Assembly: GCA_947447845.1 (NCBI GenBank)
Contig: CANFNO010000158.1
Coordinates: 1-6,825, forward strand
From: Burkholderiales bacterium
GTDB taxonomy: Bacteria; Pseudomonadota; Gammaproteobacteria; Burkholderiales; Burkholderiaceae
DNA length: 6,825 nt
Direction of reading: 5' to 3'
In this document: one piece after another, positions 1 through 5,972 of the stretch
How the letters are laid out: every line of letters starts with the position of its first letter
How positions within the stretch are numbered: the first letter of the stretch is position 1
Notes under the pieces: model-generated
What the model was told of the DNA's origin: nothing
Seen by the model: the letters and a program-made list of their open reading frames with translations, nothing else
The model's database searches: none
Translations under genes and position numbers: made by a program

Positions 1-275
1 TCCTGGAGCGGAGAGGTAATTTCAATCGACTACTGACCTCCGCTGGCAGATGGCCGTGGGAGTCGGGTTGCGTTGACGCAAGATGCAAAGTTGAATGTCG
101 GCATTCCGGAAAGTTAAAAGACCGGTGACAGACCACTGCCAACTTCCAGCCACAGGGCTTCTTCGCAACACCGGCAGAACCTCTTGACTTCAACCCGCCC
201 CGCGAATCAGATTCGTAGGCAATTTTTGACCGGTCCCACCAGACTTTGCACATAGCCGGCTTGACAAAGCCGCTG
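1..275. other. Gene-free stretch downstream of the 2H gene
   Basis: No frame on either strand gives a believable protein here. The frame open at the left edge closes by about base 128 and resembles nothing I know. Three short dyads are visible: TTGCGT-TG-ACGCAA at 68-81, CGAATC-A-GATTCG at 203-215 and the palindrome GACCGGTC at 228-235. A fourth, small hairpin (arms 257-262 and 267-272, 4-nt loop) lies just past the stop of the minus-strand gene but has no T-tract, so it is a poor terminator. The stretch may be decayed repeat or intergenic sequence; I cannot assign a function. Confidence 0.5.
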
Positions 276-986
276 CTAACGCTGCCTGTCACCATCGAAC
301 GGGTAGCTAGCCAGACACGAGAGCGCGCCACCAATATCCGCCGCCTGGTAAGACAACAGACTGATACCCCGCACCGGCACGCGCACAAGTTCTGGCAACA
401 CACAACACCTCAAACGCGCCTGCACCAAAGCCAGCGGCCAGGCATCGGCGTAAAGCCCCACCGTGACGTGGGGGACATAGTCACCCGATGCAGCCTGCGC
501 ACCTTCTGCCGTTAGGCATGCGCGCAAGGCCGCAAGCTGACCGCTGGCATCCTGGACCGTGAAAAAGGGCACGGAGGTAAACGTGTCCAGGCCACCAATT
601 TCGATCTCAAACGGAGCGAGCCCCAACCGCCGCATAGCCTGCACCTGCGCCTGAATGAGCTCCGGCCCGAAGTCATCGGCATGCACAGGCGAGTCACTGG
701 GGAAACCGCACAGGCTCAGCGTGATATGCGGTTGGCGGCAATAGCCGTCCAGCAGCAAGTCGGCCAGTTGGGCTTGCGCCGCCTGCATGCGTGGCATCAC
801 GGAGGTGGTGTCAAAGTCCACCGCCCACAGCACGTAGGCTGGCCGCCCGAGGTGCCATTCCACAAAGTCACGGCGCACGTTGCGCACGGTAAAGGCTTCG
901 GGCAGTGCAGATAGCGCCGATAGCGCGGGTTGGGCGGCAGGTGCGGCGGGTGCGGTGTCGGCGGAAGCTTTGGATTCGTGGTTCAT
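276..986 (-). CDS. 2H-phosphoesterase / 2'-5' RNA ligase-like protein
   Basis: The predicted protein has 236 residues. It carries the two signature HxT motifs of the 2H phosphoesterase superfamily: His87-Ile-Thr89 in a PHITLSL context and His173-Val-Thr175 in a VPHVTVGLY context, about 85 residues apart as expected for the bilobal fold. Family members act on 2',5' or cyclic phosphodiester bonds of RNA or nucleotides; the substrate of this one is unknown. Residues 8-30 are rich in Ala, Ser and Pro and are probably a disordered leader. I chose the ATG at 986 (MNHES...). The frame stays open for 70 more codons to 1196, but that extension overlaps the divergent aldolase gene and looks non-homologous. 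No strong Shine-Dalgarno sequence precedes 986. The protein is probably cytoplasmic. It points away from the carnitine genes and probably has no part in that pathway. Confidence 0.8.
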   Translation of the reverse strand: MNHESKASADTAPAAPAAQPALSALSALPEAFTVRNVRRDFVEWHLGRPAYVLWAVDFDTTSVMPRMQAAQAQLADLLLDGYCRQPHITLSLCGFPSDSPVHADDFGPELIQAQVQAMRRLGLAPFEIEIGGLDTFTSVPFFTVQDASGQLAALRACLTAEGAQAASGDYVPHVTVGLYADAWPLALVQARLRCCVLPELVRVPVRGISLLSYQAADIGGALSCLASYPFDGDRQR

Positions 987-1097
987 CGCGCCCAGTCTAT
1001 CTGCGACGGAACCTGGGAAAACCCCGACGCCACTGTGTCGCTTTTTGTCAACCATGGGTCGTAACAGCAAGAGACACCGAGGCCATGGGCGTCTAGC
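987..1097. promoter_or_regulatory. Divergent intergenic region, likely operon promoter
   Basis: This 111-nt spacer is the only sizeable gap upstream of the seven-gene plus-strand cluster, so it should hold the operon promoter and probably the promoter of the divergent 2H gene. On the minus strand a perfect TTGACA lies at 1051-1046, but no convincing -10 follows at 16-18 nt. On the plus strand I see no clear -35/-10 pair. An imperfect dyad CGAC-N8-GTCG spans 1025-1040 and could be an operator, though short dyads like this also occur by chance. A plus-strand 18-codon ORF starts at 1054 and ends in an ATGA overlap with the second possible aldolase start at 1107. The location is inferred from gene layout; individual elements are not established. 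Confidence 0.4.
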
Positions 1098-1841
1098 ATG
1101 GGCACCATGACACACCTCCACACCCTGCGCACCGACTTGGCCGCCGCCTTCCGCTGGGCCGCGAGGCTGGGCATGCACGAGTCGATTGCCAACCACTTCA
1201 GCGTGGCGACCAATGCGTCAGGTAGCCAGTTCTTACTCAACCCGGTGGGCTCGCATTTCTCGCGTATTCGCGCCAGCGAGTTGCTGCTGCTGGATGTGAA
1301 CGACCCGGTAACACAATCTGGAGCCAACGCCCCTGACCCTACCGCCTGGACCCTGCACGCAGCCCTGCACAAGCAACTGCCCCAAGCGCGCTGCATTTTG
1401 CACACCCACATGCAAAACGCGACCGTGCTGTGCTGCCTGAAGGACTTTGATTTTCTGATGCTGGACCAGAACGCCTGCCGCTTCTACCAACGCATTGCCT
1501 ATGACCGCAGCTATACCGGCATGGCCTTGCACGCAGACGAAGGCAAGCGGGTGGCTGCCCTGATGGACGCAGGCAAAAGCGTGCTGTTCATGGGCAACCA
1601 CGGCGTTATCGTGGTCGGCCCTACGGTGGCCCAGGCCTTTGACGAGTTGTATTACCTGGAGAAGGCCTGTGCCTTACAGGTGGCTGCACTGGCCACTGGA
1701 CGCGAACTGGCACTGGTGCCTGACGCGGTTGCCAAAATCGCCTGCAGCCAATGGAACGATTACCCCACGCGCTTTTCGGAGCTTCATTTCACCGCCCTTA
1801 AAAACATCCTGAATCAGGAAGAACCGGACTACCAGACATGA
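1098..1841 (+). CDS. Class II aldolase/adducin family protein
   Basis: The 247-residue protein has the fold signature of the zinc-dependent class II aldolase/adducin domain. The metal-ligand pair is in LHTHMQ (His102 and His104), the third histidine is His168 in GNHGVIVVG, and an early SIANHFSV segment (29-36) matches the phosphate/metal-loop region. In L-fuculose-1-phosphate aldolase a catalytic Glu sits four residues before a conserved His (PSSEW..H). Here that block reads PTAWTLH (81-87), with Ala at the Glu position, so ordinary aldol chemistry is doubtful. The start is uncertain: ATG 1098 has only a distant GAGG (1079-1082), and ATG 1107 is an alternative. It is the first gene of the operon, and its stop overlaps cdhC by ATGA. 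Its role beside carnitine genes is not known to me. Confidence 0.85.
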   Translation: MGTMTHLHTLRTDLAAAFRWAARLGMHESIANHFSVATNASGSQFLLNPVGSHFSRIRASELLLLDVNDPVTQSGANAPDPTAWTLHAALHKQLPQARCILHTHMQNATVLCCLKDFDFLMLDQNACRFYQRIAYDRSYTGMALHADEGKRVAALMDAGKSVLFMGNHGVIVVGPTVAQAFDELYYLEKACALQVAALATGRELALVPDAVAKIACSQWNDYPTRFSELHFTALKNILNQEEPDYQT

Positions 1842-2722
1842 ACCAGAACATCATCATTACCTGCGCCGTAACCGGTGCTGGCGACACCGTCGGCAAGAAC
1901 CCGCACATCCCCGTCACGCCGCGCCAGATTGCCGATGCAGCAATTCAAGCTGCCAACGCCGGTGCCACCGTGGTGCACTGCCATGTGCGCGATCCGCAAA
2001 CCGGCAAGGGCAGTCGCGACCCTGCGCTCTACCGTGAGTTGATGGAACACATCAAGTCCTCCGGTGTGGACGTCATCATCAACCTCACCGCCGGGATGGG
2101 CGGCGACCTGGAAATCGGCCCGGATGAGCGGCCCTGCGACTTCGGCCCCGGCACCGATCTGGTCGGCCCCCTAACGCGTCTGGTGCATGTGGAAGAACTG
2201 CTGCCCGACATCTGCACGTTGGACTGCGGCACGCTGAACTTTGGCGATGGCGACACCATCTATGTCTCGACGCCCACCGCTCTGCGCGCAGGTGCCAAGC
2301 GCATTACTGAAATTGGCGTGAAGGCCGAGTTGGAAATCTTTGACACAGGCCACCTGTGGTTCTCCAAACAAATGATCAAAGAAGGCCTGTTGGTTGACCC
2401 GCTGTTCCAACTCTGCCTGGGCATTCCCTGGGGTGCACCAGCCGACACCACCACCATGAAAGCCATGGTGGACAACCTTCCCGTAGGTGTGACCTGGGCT
2501 GGCTTTGGCATCGGCCGTTTGCAAATGCCCATGGCTGCACAAGCCATGTTGCTCGGTGGCAATGTGCGCGTCGGGCTGGAAGACAACCTGTGGCTGGACA
2601 AGGGTGTACCGGCCAGCAACGGCAGTCTGGTGGAGCGCGTGATCAAGCTGATCGAATGCATGGGTGCCAAGCCCATGACACCGGCCGAGGGCCGCGTGAA
2701 GATGAACCTCAAAGCCCGCTGA
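1838..2722 (+). CDS. cdhC: Dehydrocarnitine cleavage enzyme (BKACE family, DUF849)
   Basis: This 294-residue protein belongs to the beta-keto acid cleavage enzymes. The carnitine-pathway member condenses 3-dehydrocarnitine with acetyl-CoA and yields betainyl-CoA (trimethylglycyl-CoA) plus acetoacetate. The family signature is clear: the HCHVRD zinc motif (His47, His49, Arg51-Asp52), NLTAGMGGD (82-90), and the RVGLEDN block with Arg244, Glu248 and Asp249, which match zinc and catalytic residues of the structurally studied lysine-fermentation enzyme Kce. The N-terminal loop reads TGAGDT, where Kce-type enzymes have a Glu that binds the substrate amino group. Loss of that Glu fits a quaternary-ammonium substrate. 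The whole sequence looks very close to pseudomonad dehydrocarnitine-cleaving enzymes. The start overlaps the upstream stop (ATGA), so translation is probably coupled. lcdH follows after 40 nt. Confidence 0.93.
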   Translation: MNQNIIITCAVTGAGDTVGKNPHIPVTPRQIADAAIQAANAGATVVHCHVRDPQTGKGSRDPALYRELMEHIKSSGVDVIINLTAGMGGDLEIGPDERPCDFGPGTDLVGPLTRLVHVEELLPDICTLDCGTLNFGDGDTIYVSTPTALRAGAKRITEIGVKAELEIFDTGHLWFSKQMIKEGLLVDPLFQLCLGIPWGAPADTTTMKAMVDNLPVGVTWAGFGIGRLQMPMAAQAMLLGGNVRVGLEDNLWLDKGVPASNGSLVERVIKLIECMGAKPMTPAEGRVKMNLKAR

Positions 2723-2762
2723 TCGCCCTTCTGCAAACAGCTTTAGAACCCAAGGACACCAC

Positions 2763-3728
2763 ATGACTTTCAAGACAGAAATCAAAACCTTTGCAGCACT
2801 GGGCACCGGCGTCATCGGCAGCGGCTGGATCGCCCGCGCCCTGGCCAACGGCCTGGATGTGATCGCCTGGGACCCGGCACCCAATGCCGAAGCAAACCTC
2901 AAAGACCGCATCAAGAAATGCTGGCCCGCGCTGGTGGCCAATGGCCTGAAGCCCGGTGCCTTGCCCGACCGTCTGCGCTTTGTGGCCACCGTGGAAGAGT
3001 GCGTGAAGGACGCCGACTTCATTCAGGAAAGCGCGCCCGAAACGCTGTCGCTCAAAATCGACCTGCACGCCAAGATCAGCGCCGCTGCCAAGCCCGATGT
3101 CATCATCGGATCAAGCACCTCCGGCCTGCTGCCCAGCGAGTTTTACGCCAAGGCAGTAAACCCCGAGCGCTGCCTGGTCGGCCATCCGTTCAACCCGGTT
3201 TACCTGCTGCCGCTGGTAGAAGTGGTGGGCGGTGAGAAGACCTCCGCTGCGGCCAAAGAAGCCGCCATCAGCATCTATAAAAACCTGGGCATGAAACCTC
3301 TGCATGTGCGCAAGGAAGTGCCCGGCTTTATCGCCGACCGCCTGCTTGAAGCGCAGTGGCGTGAATCGCTGCACCTCATCAACGAGGGTGTGGCCACCAC
3401 TGGCGAGATTGACGACGCCATCCGCTACGGTGCGGGTATCCGCTGGTCGTTCATGGGCAGCTTTTTGATCTACACCCTGGCCGGTGGAGACGCGGGCATG
3501 CGCCACTTCATGTCGCAGTTCGGCCCCGCGCTCAAGCTGCCCTGGACCAAGCTGGTGGCGCCCGAATTGACGGATGTGCTGATCGACGAGATCGTGGACG
3601 GCACCAAGGTGCAACTCGGCACGCACAGCATTGCCGACATGGAACGCTACCGCGACGACTGCCTCATGGCCGTGCAGGCCGCAGTGCGCGCAACGAAGAT
3701 CAAGCACGGGATTTCACTCGATGAGTGA
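2763..3728 (+). CDS. lcdH: L-carnitine 3-dehydrogenase
   Basis: The 321-residue protein is of the 3-hydroxyacyl-CoA dehydrogenase fold and most likely oxidises L-carnitine to 3-dehydrocarnitine with NAD+ in the cytoplasm. The Rossmann motif GTGVIGSGW lies at 14-22, and Asp37 at the end of the second strand favours NAD over NADP. SSTS (117-120) and GHPFNP (140-145, with the catalytic His141) are the active-site blocks, and [12 protein letters not shown] (186-197) opens the C-terminal helical domain. On sequence alone a 3-hydroxybutyryl-CoA dehydrogenase would be the rival call. The longer C-terminal domain, and the position between cdhC and cdhB as in Pseudomonas carnitine operons (where it is called cdhA), decide for carnitine. 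A good ribosome binding site, AAGGA at 2752-2756, sits 6 nt before ATG 2763. Its last 8 nt overlap the next gene. Confidence 0.93.
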   Translation: MTFKTEIKTFAALGTGVIGSGWIARALANGLDVIAWDPAPNAEANLKDRIKKCWPALVANGLKPGALPDRLRFVATVEECVKDADFIQESAPETLSLKIDLHAKISAAAKPDVIIGSSTSGLLPSEFYAKAVNPERCLVGHPFNPVYLLPLVEVVGGEKTSAAAKEAAISIYKNLGMKPLHVRKEVPGFIADRLLEAQWRESLHLINEGVATTGEIDDAIRYGAGIRWSFMGSFLIYTLAGGDAGMRHFMSQFGPALKLPWTKLVAPELTDVLIDEIVDGTKVQLGTHSIADMERYRDDCLMAVQAAVRATKIKHGISLDE

Positions 3729-4215
3729 GTTGCTGACGACCTGGCGCGGCGAAGTGGCGCGCGAGTGGGTGGACTACAACGGCCACCTGAACGACGCCTA
3801 CTACATGGTGATCTTCAGTTACGCCAGCGATGGCCTCATGGCAATGGTCGGGCAGGACGCGGCAGGTCGCGCTGCCCTCGGCCACACCATGTACACGCTG
3901 GAGATTCACTTGAACTATGTGCAGGAAGTGCACGAAGGCGTGCCGGTGGAAGTTCGCACGCAGATCCTCGGCGTGGATGCCAAGCGGGTGCACATCTTCC
4001 AAACGCTGCACCGGCAGGATGACGGCACCTTGCTGGCCACCAACGAGCAGATGCTGGCCAATATCGATTTATCCGATGCGGCCAGCGGCCCGAAGACAGC
4101 GCCTTTTGCGCCAACTGTTGCGGCCAGGCTCTTTCCCTTGGCGCAGGCCCACGCAGGCTTGCCTCGTCCAACCAATGCGGGCCGCGTCATCGCGCTGCCC
4201 GTCCCACGCAAATAA
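3721..4215 (+). CDS. cdhB: Betainyl-CoA thioesterase
   Basis: The 164-residue hotdog-fold thioesterase is predicted to hydrolyse betainyl-CoA from CdhC to glycine betaine and free CoA. The active-site helix region reads [10 protein letters not shown] (16-25), with Asp18 in the place of the catalytic Asp of 4-hydroxybenzoyl-CoA-type thioesterases. YTLEIHLNY (58-66) and DAKRVHIFQ (86-94) are the other conserved strands. ATG 3721 is chosen because the hotdog fold begins directly after it. The frame is open upstream to an ATG at 3631, but that part lies entirely inside lcdH. The 8-nt overlap with lcdH and the lack of a strong ribosome binding site suggest translational coupling. In some alphaproteobacteria this domain is, to my knowledge, fused to the carnitine dehydrogenase, which supports the joint role. 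A paralogue follows 2 nt downstream. Confidence 0.88.
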   Translation: MSELLTTWRGEVAREWVDYNGHLNDAYYMVIFSYASDGLMAMVGQDAAGRAALGHTMYTLEIHLNYVQEVHEGVPVEVRTQILGVDAKRVHIFQTLHRQDDGTLLATNEQMLANIDLSDAASGPKTAPFAPTVAARLFPLAQAHAGLPRPTNAGRVIALPVPRK

Positions 4216-4217
4216 AC

Positions 4218-4784
4218 ATGGTTGATCCCCACCACATCGCCGGGCGCGTCAGCACCCCGCTGGAAAACACGCCTGCCAAACCCTGGGACGCCAGCGCCCC
4301 CATCGCCACGCCGCTGCAACTCCACTCACCCACCGTCTTGCCGCAGTGGGTGGACTACAACGGCCACATGAGCGAGAGCTGCTTTCTGCTGGTGTTTGGC
4401 GACAGCTCGGATGCCTTCTTCCGCTTTATTGGCATCGACGAAACCTACCGTGACCAGGGCGGCATGTCGCTCTACACGGTGGAGACGCACATCCACAACA
4501 TCAAAGAAGCTTCCGAGGGCGACCCACTCAAGCTCTCGCTGCAGGTGCTGGACGTGGACGCCAAGCGCGTGCATATTTTTCACAGCATGTTCCACGCGGG
4601 CACGGCTGAATTGCTGGCCACAGGCGAGCAAATGCTGTTGCATGTGGACATGAACGCCGGCCGTGCCGCGCCCATGCCTGACTGGCTACACGCGCATGTG
4701 CACGCCATCCACACGGCGCACAGCGCCTTGCCACGCCCAAGCCAGGCGGGTGCTTCCATCGGCATCCGCCGCAAGACTGTTTGA
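4218..4784 (+). CDS. Second hotdog-fold acyl-CoA thioesterase
   Basis: The 188-residue protein is a paralogue of the upstream CdhB. It shares WVDYNGH (44-50, Asp46 as the likely catalytic residue), SLYTVETH (84-91), [12 protein letters not shown] (112-123) and GEQML (136-140). It differs in an N-terminal extension of roughly 35 residues (rich in Pro, Ala and Thr) and in the residues after the active-site His (MSESCF instead of LNDAYY), which line the substrate pocket region. This suggests a different acyl group. The start is the first ATG, 2 nt after the cdhB stop; no Shine-Dalgarno is evident, so coupling is likely. It is followed by an acyl-CoA dehydrogenase after 27 nt. Candidate substrates by context are carnitinyl-CoA, crotonobetainyl-CoA or another trimethylammonium acyl-CoA. 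This is inference only; redundancy with CdhB is equally possible. Confidence 0.85.
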   Translation: MVDPHHIAGRVSTPLENTPAKPWDASAPIATPLQLHSPTVLPQWVDYNGHMSESCFLLVFGDSSDAFFRFIGIDETYRDQGGMSLYTVETHIHNIKEASEGDPLKLSLQVLDVDAKRVHIFHSMFHAGTAELLATGEQMLLHVDMNAGRAAPMPDWLHAHVHAIHTAHSALPRPSQAGASIGIRRKTV

Positions 4785-4811
4785 TCTTTATCCGTTACAG
4801 AGAAATTCACC

Positions 4812-5972
4812 ATGCATTTCGAACTTAGCCACGAACACACCATGCTGGTGGACACGGTGCGCGCGTTTATCGAGGCCGAGCTGTATCCGCACGAAGACCT
4901 GGTGGAGCGCACCGACGAGATCCCGCCGGAGTTGGCCGCAGAAATTCAGGCCAAGGCGATTGAGGTGGGCTTGTACGCGGCCAATATGCCGGAAGAACTG
5001 GGCGGTGGTGGACTGGACAACTTTGGCGTCACGCTTCTGGAGCGTGAGCTCGGCCGTGCCTCTTACGGACTGCAGATGCTGATTGCGCGGCCCAGCAATA
5101 TTTTGCGCGGCTGTACCGGCTCGCAGATCGAAGAATATTTGCTGCCGACGATTCGTGGTGAGCGTCACGACTGCCTGGCCATGACCGAGCCCAATGCCGG
5201 CTCCGACGTGCGCGGCATGCTGACCATGGCGGTGCGTGATGGCGATGACTACGTCATCAACGGCGGCAAACACTTCATCAGTCATGCCGACATGGCCGAC
5301 TACGTGATCCTGTTTGCGGCCACCGATGTGGAAGAAACCAAAGCTGGCCCGAAGAAAAAAATTACCGGCTTTCTGGTGGACTTTGACACGCCCGGTGTGA
5401 CACGCCGTCGTGGGCCCTCCTGCGTTTCGCACCGCGGCTACCATCAATGCGAATTGTTTTTTGACGATGTGCGGGTGCCCGTCAGCAAACGCCTGGGCGA
5501 GGAAGGCAAGGGCTTCGAGCTGATGGGCGAATGGCTGGGCGCCACGCGCCTGACGGTGGCCGCCACCAGCGTGGGGCGCGGTCGCCGCGTGCTGGACCTG
5601 GCCACCGAGTGGGCCGCCACGCGCAAGCAATTCGGCCAGCCCATCGGCCGCTTTCAAGGCACGGGTTTCAAGCTGGCCGACATGGCCACCGAATTGGAGG
5701 CCGCCGACCTGCTGACGCTGCAGGCTGCCTGGAAGTGCGATCAAGGGCGCATGACGGATTCAGACGCCGCCATGGCCAAACTGTTTGCCTCGGAAGCGCT
5801 GGCCCGCATCACCGACCAGACCCTGCAAATATTTGGCGGGATGGGGCTGATGGGCTCGCTGCCCATCGAGCGCTACTGGCGCGACGCACGCGTGGAGCGC
5901 ATCTGGGACGGCACCAGCGAAATCCAACGCCACATCATTTCGCGCGCCATGCTGCGTGCCCATGGCGCATGA
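4812..5972 (+). CDS. Acyl-CoA dehydrogenase (FAD-dependent)
   Basis: The 386-residue protein has the complete three-domain acyl-CoA dehydrogenase architecture: an N-terminal helical domain (1-120), a beta domain opened by the flavin-binding CLAMTEPNAGSD (121-132), and a C-terminal helical domain with RKQFGQPIGRFQ (271-282) and QIFGGMGL (339-346). The C-terminal block reads RIWDGTSEIQR (363-373). The position just before GTS, which carries the catalytic Glu in medium-chain acyl-CoA dehydrogenase, is Asp366 here. It introduces an alpha,beta double bond into an acyl-CoA and passes electrons to electron-transfer flavoprotein. The substrate is not determined. The context in a carnitine operon suggests gamma-butyrobetainyl-CoA, as for CaiA-like enzymes. 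A purine-rich AGAGAA (4799-4804) lies 7 nt before ATG 4812. The stop overlaps the following ATG as ATGA. Confidence 0.9.
   Translation: MHFELSHEHTMLVDTVRAFIEAELYPHEDLVERTDEIPPELAAEIQAKAIEVGLYAANMPEELGGGGLDNFGVTLLERELGRASYGLQMLIARPSNILRGCTGSQIEEYLLPTIRGERHDCLAMTEPNAGSDVRGMLTMAVRDGDDYVINGGKHFISHADMADYVILFAATDVEETKAGPKKKITGFLVDFDTPGVTRRRGPSCVSHRGYHQCELFFDDVRVPVSKRLGEEGKGFELMGEWLGATRLTVAATSVGRGRRVLDLATEWAATRKQFGQPIGRFQGTGFKLADMATELEAADLLTLQAAWKCDQGRMTDSDAAMAKLFASEALARITDQTLQIFGGMGLMGSLPIERYWRDARVERIWDGTSEIQRHIISRAMLRAHGA

Noticed and set aside
255..275. Hairpin 257-262/267-272 as a terminator for the 2H gene
   Set aside because: The stem is only 6 bp and no T-tract follows on the minus strand.
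987..1196. The 70-codon upstream extension of the 2H-phosphoesterase frame
   Set aside because: It overlaps the divergent aldolase gene and shows no family resemblance; ATG 986 leaves a normal-length protein.
2171..3022. A 283-codon minus-strand frame across cdhC and lcdH
   Set aside because: It is antisense to two clearly identified genes and has no domain signature.
3631..3720. An earlier in-frame ATG for cdhB at 3631
   Set aside because: It would add 30 residues encoded inside lcdH with no hotdog-fold similarity; ATG 3721 gives the usual length.
2763..3728. Call as 3-hydroxybutyryl-CoA dehydrogenase
   Set aside because: The fold is shared, but the placement between cdhC and cdhB and the longer C-terminal domain match L-carnitine dehydrogenase better.
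4788..5744. A 318-codon open frame on the minus strand opposite the acyl-CoA dehydrogenase gene
   Set aside because: It lies wholly antisense to a gene with full family motifs, and its sequence is His/Gly/Gln-rich without recognisable domains, typical of the complement of GC-rich coding DNA.
1838..5972. Anaerobic E. coli-type caiTABCDE carnitine reduction
   Set aside because: No CoA-transferase CaiB or CaiT transporter is seen, and the presence of carnitine dehydrogenase and the BKACE enzyme indicates the oxidative route.
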